Of a stretch of DNA of 64,000 bases, positions 58,085-64,000 are shown in pieces. Origin of the DNA: Eledone cirrhosa (lineage: Eukaryota > Mollusca > Cephalopoda > Octopoda > Eledonidae); assembly GCA_964016885.1 (NCBI GenBank), contig OZ024746.1:101955711-102019710 (forward strand). The letters run 5' to 3'. The translations under genes and the position numbers were made by a program. The notes beneath the pieces are model-generated. The model saw only the letters and a program-made list of their open reading frames with translations, made no database searches and was not told the DNA's origin. Positions within the stretch are counted from its first letter, which is position 1, and each line of letters opens with the position of its first letter.

Positions 58085-58287
58085 TTTATTTGTTTTTTTA
58101 TATACATACATATGTATATAAAGGTGTATATCTGTGTAAGACTGTGTGTGGCTGTGTATGTACTTAAATATATTGATTGTATTCATGAATGAATATGTAA
58201 ACGTGTGTATGTGTGTGGGTGCACATATGTATGTGTGTACGATTGTGCGTGTGTGTATGTGCATGTGTGTCTGTGTCTCTGAATATG
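58085..58287. repeat. TA and (TG)n-rich microsatellite
   Basis: TA-rich sequence changes to 'gtgtgtatgtgtgtgggtgc' type repeats up to about 58,285, immediately before a LINE fragment. Frames through it encode Cys/Val or His/Thr runs and are artefacts. Confidence 0.85.
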
Positions 58288-58299
58288 GAAATGTTTGTG

Positions 58300-58405
58300 T
58301 TAACTTTAAGGCCTTTTGTTTCTAGACCATGCTTCCATGTTTGGAACTTCTCTAGTTTAGCCATAGATTCAGCTATGAGAGTTAGATCATCTGCATATAG
58401 AAGTT
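58300..58405 (-). pseudogene. RTE-like LINE RT fragment, minus strand
   Basis: About 105 bp encoding 'LLYADDLTLIAESMAKLE' and 'FQTWKHGLETKGLKVN'. These are the catalytic YADD and following residues of the PHD-finger LINE family (compare 54,373-54,480). It is cut on both sides. Confidence 0.8.
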
Positions 58406-58469
58406 ACCATAGGCAAAAAGTGGTCAAGCTTTGTATGTAGCAAACGACCTTTATATATATAGCAATATA

Positions 58470-58790
58470 TAAGTCTGGTTATGTTAATCACCTGAAGTCA
58501 CATGAAAGGAAAACCACCTGCATCACCACTCAACAAAGACCTGGCGAAATAACGTGCATGATATACAACAAAGTGTGTAGAACTAGTTCCGGACTAAAAA
58601 ACACATGGTGGTACATAAAGATTATGTCCCACAAGGTGACACCACCGCTGCTGTGGAAAGCGCAATTCTCTTGTCATCTGTGTTGTAAACCATGCAGATC
58701 TATAGCTGGCCTACTAAGTCATCTACGAAGTCATGGATGCAGATGGGATGACAATGAAGAATCAATAAGAGACAGCAATCGTCTGTGAAG
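58470..58790 (+). pseudogene. C-terminal zinc-finger tail of a LINE, fragment
   Basis: Contains 'SGYVNHLKSHERK' (58,474-58,512), 'YNKVCRTSSGLKN' (58,564-58,602) and 'FSCHLCCKPCRSIAGLLSHL' followed by 'RSHG' (58,663-58,734), three C2H2-type finger remnants. Only the last keeps all four ligands (CX2CX12HX3H type). The phrasing 'GLLSHLRSH' is usual at the end of certain non-LTR retrotransposon proteins. A host zinc-finger gene is the alternative, but no finger linkers of the TGEKP type are seen. Confidence 0.5.
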
Positions 58791-58879
58791 ACGCTGCAAT
58801 CCTCATGTATGTATGTATATATATGTCATGCAATGCAAAAAATGTCACATATCAAGCGATGCCTGTACTTGAAGCTTTT

Positions 58880-59300
58880 TTAAGTGAGGAAAGGCTTTGC
58901 ATGGGGCCAATCCCACTCTCTGAATATTGAATGCATTTTCCCAAAAAGAAGAACTAGTCTACATCATTGGATGCAAACGAAATCACAAAATGACCTGTGG
59001 GCTTATGTCAGACACCTGCTGGTGTGTGTAGGATCAATTCAGCTATCAACTGAGTCCACTGTGAAAATTGTGGCCATGGTGAAAGAGGTTGTATAGTGGA
59101 CACACCTGAAAGGTTTGAAGGCGAGTACTTTCCTCTTTGGTGAAACCCTGATTAATTTCTTTAGGTTTTACTTGAAGAGGAAAATCACGGTGGAGGGGGA
59201 AGTGTTGCCTTGAAAGCAATTTATTGAAAGGTGAGTGAGAGAGGAGCATAGCCCGAGTGAATGGGCCCACTTTGAGTGTAAGCCTGTAGATTAGAGGAGA
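58880..59300 (+). pseudogene. Tx1-like LINE C-terminus, degenerate copy
   Basis: 'DLWAYVRHLLVCVGSIQLST' and 'VAMVKEVV', then with stops 'LKRKITVEGEVLP' and 'FIERVSERSIARV', align with 61,160-61,470 of the Tx1-like element. Agreement continues into the 3' UTR ('gtaagcctgtaga' against 'ataagcctgtagg'). The segment from the zinc knuckle to 'VRI' and further residues in the middle are missing. Confidence 0.7.
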
Positions 59301-59639
59301 ACAACTGGGACAGGACACTAACCCAAGAGATCAGGGCTATGGTTTTATAGGGGTTTTTTCACAAGTAACCCTTGAACGTCTCCTTCCTTTTGAGGAACCT
59401 CCTTTGTTTTAATTCTTATTTGTTATCTTTCCATTTTAACATTGCTAAAATTTGTTTACACACAAAACGCACACACCAACACTATGTGTTTATCCTGTGC
59501 CGTCATAATGGTTTTACTGAAGTAAACCCTTTGTGATTATAAAGAAATCATTATTATATTGTTCTGTTTCTCTATTGCCGTGTTCAGGCCTTGAACCTAG
59601 GGCAATAGAGGCTTTCATTATAGAGAGAGAACTTGTCTG
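59301..59639. other. Gene-free stretch
   Basis: 3' flank of the previous fragment, T-rich. Nothing further could be supported. Confidence 0.5.
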
Positions 59640-60112
59640 AGAATGTGTGCTGTTGCTAGTAGCCTGATCTTCTGTAGCTTATATTTGCTGATCTTGCAGG
59701 GAAGGATGCTAAGGTACAGGTCTGACGATTTGGGTATTAATCCTAATGCCCCTATTACCACAGGGATAGTGTTTGTGGTCATCTTCCACATGTGGTTGAT
59801 CTCTAATCCAGGTCTTTGTGTCCGATCTGTTTTGTTTTTTATGATGATATCTGGTCTGTTGGCAACGATTTCTTGGTCGGTTATCACAGGCATAGATATG
59901 TTGTTTTTGGTTGATGTTCATACCATTTGTTAGAAGTTTGGATGTCATGAGAGCGGCAGGGCATCCAGTGCATATATTTGGAGATGCAGTTGTGTCTTTC
60001 TATATAATCAGTTTTTGCCAGTTCTGGACACCCAGAGATAACATGATCTACTGTTTCTTCATGATTGTAGTATATTCTGCATAGAGGGCTAGTCCCATCT
60101 TTCACTTTTTTG
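59640..60112 (-). pseudogene. Non-LTR retrotransposon C-terminal domain, minus strand
   Basis: The minus strand gives 'VKDGTSPLCRIYYNHEETVD' followed by 'HVISGCPELA' (60,110-60,020), a terminal CCHC-type motif in which the second cysteine has become tyrosine. Then 'MHWMPCRSHDIQTSNKWYEH', a frame change, 'DQEIVANRPDIIIKNK', a deletion, and 'IPVVIGALGLIPKSSDLYLS'. This is the conserved C-terminal region of a LINE group found in many invertebrates. At least two frame changes are present. Confidence 0.7.
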
Positions 60113-60473
60113 TGTCTATAGGCCTGAGTGTTTAGAGATTAGCCACAAGACATCTAAAAACAGCCTGCACACATATACCCTGTACTGAATAAAAAAATTG
60201 TGTGGGGGCGGGACTCTTTACTTGAAGCAAGTGTTTCTTTTTCTTAATGATTAATCCGAGGCTGGGTAATGTGCAATCATTGGGTTGTACAATAGTAAAT
60301 GAGAAGTGTGAGAAAAAAGTGAATTGTGTAGACCAGGCATGTCAAACATGCAGCCCGCTCAGAGGTTTTTACAGCGCAAGCATGTTTTATCTTCATAATA
60401 TAAAATTTTTAAAAATTTTGGATACAATTGTTTTTTTTTGTGTAATTTTTGTCAACTATTTTTAACTTGCATC
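60113..60473. other. Gene-free stretch with a possible hAT-type transposon end
   Basis: At about 60,333-60,362 'accaggcatgtcaaacatgc' with 'agcccgc' resembles the terminal sequence of hAT-type non-autonomous elements, which in many animals read 'ggc-tgtcaaac-tgcggcccgc'. No matching second end was found. The remainder is AT-rich. Confidence 0.3.
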
Positions 60474-61745
60474 AGCATCTGCTCGAGGGTCAAGGTGAAC
60501 GGTTACCTATCGGAGCCGTTCGCAATCACCTGTTCCATTCGACAGGGGTGCCCTCTCTCCTCCATTCTGTATGTATTGACTCTAGAGCCACTACTGCGGA
60601 AATTGGAGCTGTTGCAGGGCATCCCTCTAGAACAGGGACTGCACAAAGGGGCGTTGGTTTATGCCGACGACGTGACGGTAATGGTGTCGAGCACCTCGGA
60701 AATCGGGGTGATTGGCAACTTACTGAAAGAATACGAAACGCTGACGGGAGCAAAACCAAACCTGGACAAGTCTGTCGGTTTGCAACTCGGTACGTGGAGA
60801 GGCAAACCGATGACGTCCGACAGCGTCGTTGGACACTGGACGGACGGACTGGTGAAACTCCACTTCGACATTCTATAGAGGGATTGTACGTTACAAGGGC
60901 GACGACGTGCTCGGAGAGACTCTGGGCGTCAAAGACGATGAGCTCACCAGTCTGTTTGGTAGGACTTTCCGCCTGGGACCTATGGACAACTTCCAGAAGT
61001 CCCTGGCCTGGCAGTGCTACCGAGGAGCTCTACCGGTTCGTGACAAGATCTACAGGCACGGACGCCCCAGCAGGGATCCTTCCAAGAGGACGTGTCGAAG
61101 ATGCGCACAGGACATTGAAACAGTCCTGCACACAATTGTACACTGCCCGGGCGTAACCGACCTGTGGAACTATGCAGAACAACTGCTGTCGCGTATGGGA
61201 CAAATCCAGTTGACTGCCGAGTCCATAGTAAGGATCAAACCGCCAGCCTCTTTCAAAAACGAAAGAGAGGCGGTTTTCTTCTGTATGGTGGCTATGGTGA
61301 AAGAAGTTATATGGTGGACGAGATTGAGAGGACTGAGGACAGATGCCTTTCTCTCCGGACAACAATTGATTCCCTCCTTCAAGTATCACTTTAGAAGGAG
61401 AATCAGAGTGGAGAGAGAGGCACTGCACCCCAGTAAATTTACTGAAAGGTGCGTGAATGAAGCAAAAATGACCTGAGTGATTGGGCCTTCTCTGTTTATA
61501 AGCCTGTAGGTTGAGGAAGAGAGCAAAAGGAAGAAGGGAGCACTTGCACAACACGCTCCTGGAGTTGAGGGTTGTTCTATCGACAGGGTATTAAACAACC
61601 CATTTGTGGCGCCTCCCCCCTATTGGGGATTTCGATTGTTGTAATTGTTTGTTTTTATATTTTTTACACGACTGTATGTAAAATCCCCGGCATGTCTTTG
61701 TATTGTCCCCTTTTCTTGTGCGCCCTTGTGGCTAATAAAGAAATA
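60474..61745 (+). pseudogene. Tx1-like LINE, truncated with internal deletion
   Basis: The first block (60,474-60,860) is an RT palm: 'VKVNGYLSEPF', 'RQGCPLSSILYVLTLEPLL', catalytic YADD at 60,660-60,671, and 'LTGAKPNLDKSVGLQLGTW'. It then jumps to another frame (60,890-61,476) with 'LGPMDNFQKSLAWQCYRGAL', a zinc knuckle CRRC-x8-H-x4-C (about 61,093-61,146), and a long tail 'EAVFFCMVAMVKEVIWW...'. The RT thumb between the two blocks is missing, so the copy has an internal deletion. The 5' part, including any endonuclease, is absent. The 3' UTR contains AATAAA at 61,734-61,739. The phrasing fits the Tx1/L1-related group. Confidence 0.8.
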
Positions 61746-61823
61746 AACTCCTATTACAACAATAACTCCTATTACAACAATAAATCCTATTACAACAATA
61801 AATCCTATTACAACAATAACTCC
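61746..61823. repeat. 18-bp tandem repeat at the 3' end of the Tx1-like LINE
   Basis: Four copies of aa(c/a)tcctattacaacaat start at 61,746, 61,764, 61,782 and 61,800, with a partial fifth. They begin directly at the AATAAA end of the LINE and replace a poly(A) tail. The short TAYAACAAT-like tail is therefore probably generated with the insertion. Confidence 0.85.
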
Positions 61824-62329
61824 AGCATATATAGGCACTCACAACAATCTTAGGCCTACTATATGGCAGAACAAATAAATAAAAATTTCAACATCACACA
61901 TGCACACTTGTAGGTCAGCAAAATCTCACATAAATACAAACATAATTACCACACACACACACACATTCACACCTTTTCCACACACCCACAACTTCTCCAC
62001 ATTTATCTCTATACTACTAGAACTCATCTGCCTGTAATTTAAGTGTTAGCAACCAGTGACAAATACAAGAAAAAGAAGTTGAATTAATACAGTCACTGGA
62101 AATTACAATTGTATTAGTGAGCAGCTGATCTGTGATCTACTTTTCTCACCAAACACTGAAATGCCAAGGAAGCAGCACATAAAAGTACAAGGAGGTCACA
62201 TGCCCCTAACATTTGCTACCTAAAGCTGCCACCTTTCAATGAGAAGATGACAGCTGCCATCTGTAGGGAGGGACTGAATATACAGCTAGTATATTCGGGA
62301 CCCTCATTGAGGTGACTGCTCCACAGATA
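61824..62329. other. Gene-free stretch
   Basis: A (CA)n run at about 61,952-61,966. The segment near 62,220-62,300 may be the start of the Penelope-like fragment that follows. Nothing else could be supported. Confidence 0.45.
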
Positions 62330-62520
62330 CCAACATACAGTGATACATGCTCACTTTCTAATTGTCCCATCAACAACATGTGTGAGAACATATGTGGTCT
62401 ATAAGATCCCATGTAAAACTGCAGCTCCTCATACACTGCAAGTACCATAAGGAGGCTACACACACAGATCAAGGAATACGTGACAATGAGAGTTCTTCCA
62501 CCAGAAAACCTCTTGATGCC
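62330..62520 (+). pseudogene. Second Penelope-like GIY-YIG endonuclease scrap
   Basis: 'CSLSNCPINNMCENI' (about 62,349-62,393), then 'VVYKIPCK' (62,396-62,419) and, in a shifted frame, 'CSSSYTASTIRRLHTQIKEY' (about 62,421-62,480). In Penelope-type nucleases this reads cysteine cluster, (G/V)-(I/V)-Y, K..C, then 'YIGST.R.L..RI.EH'. Here YIG has become YTA. It is a different lineage from the fragment at 57.6 kb, which lacks the cysteines before 'YIGS'. Confidence 0.5.
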
Positions 62521-62913
62521 ACAACCAAGACATTGAGGTCAACATAGGGTGAAAGGAATATGGGAAATATAAGAATTAAGGAAGCCATTTTAATTAGCTG
62601 ATTAAAGCCAGAAATTGATAATAGGTCAGAGAGGCACGAGGTGGAATGGTTACTATAGCAACTCTGCACATGTACATAAGTTTTTCCAACACATAAGATC
62701 AGTTACAGAAGAATGCTCAAATCATTTGTTTGTTTTATCTAAGACTGTTTCAGCCCCGTATCTGAAAAGAGGGTAATAGCCCTGAAATATGTTATAATAC
62801 GGGTAAAACATTGTTTGGTTTACCATCATTTTCTCTTTGTATTTTCTACCACATTGTACCAGCTTTTAAAAAAACTTATTGGTCATTTACTGTATACACA
62901 CATACACACACAC
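62521..62913. other. Gene-free stretch, possibly 3' part of a Penelope-like element
   Basis: 'tagccctgaaatatgttata' at about 62,778-62,797 resembles trailing sequences of Penelope-like elements in cephalopods, but I could not confirm this. No gene was supported. Confidence 0.3.
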
Positions 62914-63251
62914 TCATCATCATCATCATTTTACGCCCGCTTTTCCCTGCTTGCAAGGGTGGGACGGGAACTGATTCTGGCTTGATTTCTACAGCTGGAT
63001 GTCCTTCCTAACACCAACCTCTTTTATAGTGAGTGCTGGGTGCTTTTTTGCCGTGGCACCTCCACGACTACTTTGCAGTGGAATGATGGGGACCCCAGTC
63101 CTATCATCTCATTTCTACAGCTGAGTAAACTGGAGCAATGTCAAATAAAGTGTCTTGCTCAAGGAAACAACACATCACCCAGTCTGAGAATTGAACTCAC
63201 AACCTTTCGATTGCTAGGCCAATGCTCTAACCACTAAGCCATGTGCCTCCA
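62914..63251 (-). mobile_element. SINE (family B) with LINE-like tail, minus strand
   Basis: Reverse complement of the copy at 46.63-47.02 kb over its whole length. The tRNA-like head 'tggcttagtggttagagcat' is at the right, box B is 'gttcaattctca', and the LINE-like tail ends at (ATC)n at 62,914-62,926. It is somewhat shorter in the middle than the other copy. A TA microsatellite follows on the right. Confidence 0.85.
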
Positions 63252-63331
63252 TATATATATATATATATACACACACATACATCAATTTTTCTTCTTCCCT
63301 GTTAACATTTTTTTTTCTTTTCCTCTTTCAG

Positions 63332-63460
63332 ATGAAGTGCAATCACAGACATGTAATGCATAGAACTGAACATTATATAATGTAGTCAGTAGATATAGAC
63401 TTATGTAATTGTACAGAAACATATGTTAGAAATTGAACACAATAAATTTCTCCTTCTGTC
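63332..63460 (+). other. Candidate terminal exon with poly(A) signal (weak)
   Basis: A long pyrimidine tract with a good acceptor 'tcctctttcag' ends at 63,331, and an AATAAA lies 110 bp later at 63,441-63,446. This is the layout of a last exon. In each frame a stop comes quickly, so at most about 17 codons would be coding. No upstream exon could be linked to it, so this may be chance. Confidence 0.2.
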
Positions 63461-63769
63461 CACATCTTCCTGTTACCATATTTATACTTATATATATGTG
63501 TGCATATATAAACACACACCCAAAGTCAATGTGACTATAGGCTGGGAAACAAAGAATGACATACTTGGTGAAGCCCAATTACTAATCCTCTTTGAAGTAG
63601 GCCCCTTGTACCTCCAATTTGTAGCCCAGCAATCCATTCATGGTTCAAACAACATCTAAAATGATTCTTCCGGACTGGCCCTCAGCTCTGCCATCTTATA
63701 CTTATTTATCCAAGGTACACTGTATCCCTGCAGGAGAATATCTAAATAATCAGAATTACCCATCATCAT
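63461..63769. other. Gene-free stretch
   Basis: Short TA/CA microsatellite at about 63,485-63,517. The open frame 63,423-63,659 has no recognisable domain. Confidence 0.45.
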
Positions 63770-64000
63770 CATCAGTTTTACATATTCTGTGAGTCTCAGG
63801 GATTTGAGATCAGCTCTCACCCTACCCCCATGTCTTCTTTCAGACCAGCTCTCACCCTCCCCCATGTCTTCCTTCAGACCAGCTCTCACCTCCCTCCCCC
63901 CATATCTTCCTTCAGACCAGCTCTCACCTCCCTCCCCCCATATCTTCCTTCAGACCAGCTCTCACCCCCACCCCCATGTCTTCCTTCAGATCAGCTCTCA
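63770..64000 (-). repeat. 34-38-bp tandem repeat grown from a LINE 3' end; runs off the window
   Basis: On the minus strand the left part reads 'VRADLKSLRLTEYVK' followed by a GAT-type tail, the end of an RTE-like LINE similar to 51,390-51,430. Towards the right, 'cagctctcac' recurs at 63,811, 63,846, 63,880, 63,918, 63,956 and 63,992, with spacings of 35, 34, 38, 38 and 36 bp. The repeated unit includes the LINE sequence encoding 'VRADL', so the tandem array seems to have grown inside the LINE. Confidence 0.75.

Noticed and set aside
61572..61853. 93-codon frame with Tyr-Tyr-Asn-Asn repeats
   Set aside because: The repeats are a translation of the 18-bp tail of the Tx1-like LINE.

Overview
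The window looks like nuclear DNA of a mollusc, most likely a coleoid cephalopod (octopus, squid or cuttlefish). The basis is the tRNA-derived SINEs with their typical cephalopod bodies, the RTE-like LINEs whose 3' ends run into (GAT)n, and two ordinary metazoan genes. There is no operon structure. Only two host genes can be supported, and they sit head to head about 40 kb apart. At 248-724 (minus) lies the first coding exon of OTUD5, a deubiquitinase, which continues out of the window to the left. At 41,004-41,225 (plus) lies a complete single-exon COA4, a twin CX9C mitochondrial protein needed for cytochrome c oxidase assembly.

Between them is the dominant feature: an uninterrupted minisatellite of about 32.1 kb (1,712-33,847). 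It has a 16-bp unit, ctgtctctaactgtac, or the same with 'actatac', in about 2,000 copies. Rare variant units show nested higher-order structure. A 5,483-bp block (about 19.17-24.65 kb) is repeated directly next to itself (24.65-30.14 kb) with the same spacing at all seven markers I measured. A second duplication lies 8,909 bp apart. A third series in the middle is spaced by whole multiples of 16 bp. No transposon is inserted anywhere in the array, although the flanks are dense with them.

The right half (34-64 kb) is a transposon graveyard. It holds an LTR-retrotransposon pol on the minus strand (37.2-39.6 kb) broken by C-to-T type stops, and a separate gag/protease scrap (57.0-57.3 kb). It holds several non-LTR retrotransposons. 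The best is an almost full-length APE-RT element with a PHD-like zinc finger (52,222-55,341), interrupted by one TGA. Others are degenerate RTE-like, Tx1-like and zinc-finger-tailed fragments. There are also two Penelope-type GIY-YIG scraps, a large foldback element (45.1-46.0 kb), two families of tRNA-derived SINEs, and several short tandem repeats and microsatellites.

The parts relate in three ways. One SINE family carries the same 3' tail as the RTE-like LINE, so it probably used that LINE's reverse transcriptase. The two host promoters share an uncommon motif, GACAAGGGAGRTAAT. The array lies about 1 kb upstream of OTUD5, where it could affect chromatin or transcription, but the sequence does not show that it does. 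I found no convincing new gene system. The array and its nested structure are the most unusual feature.
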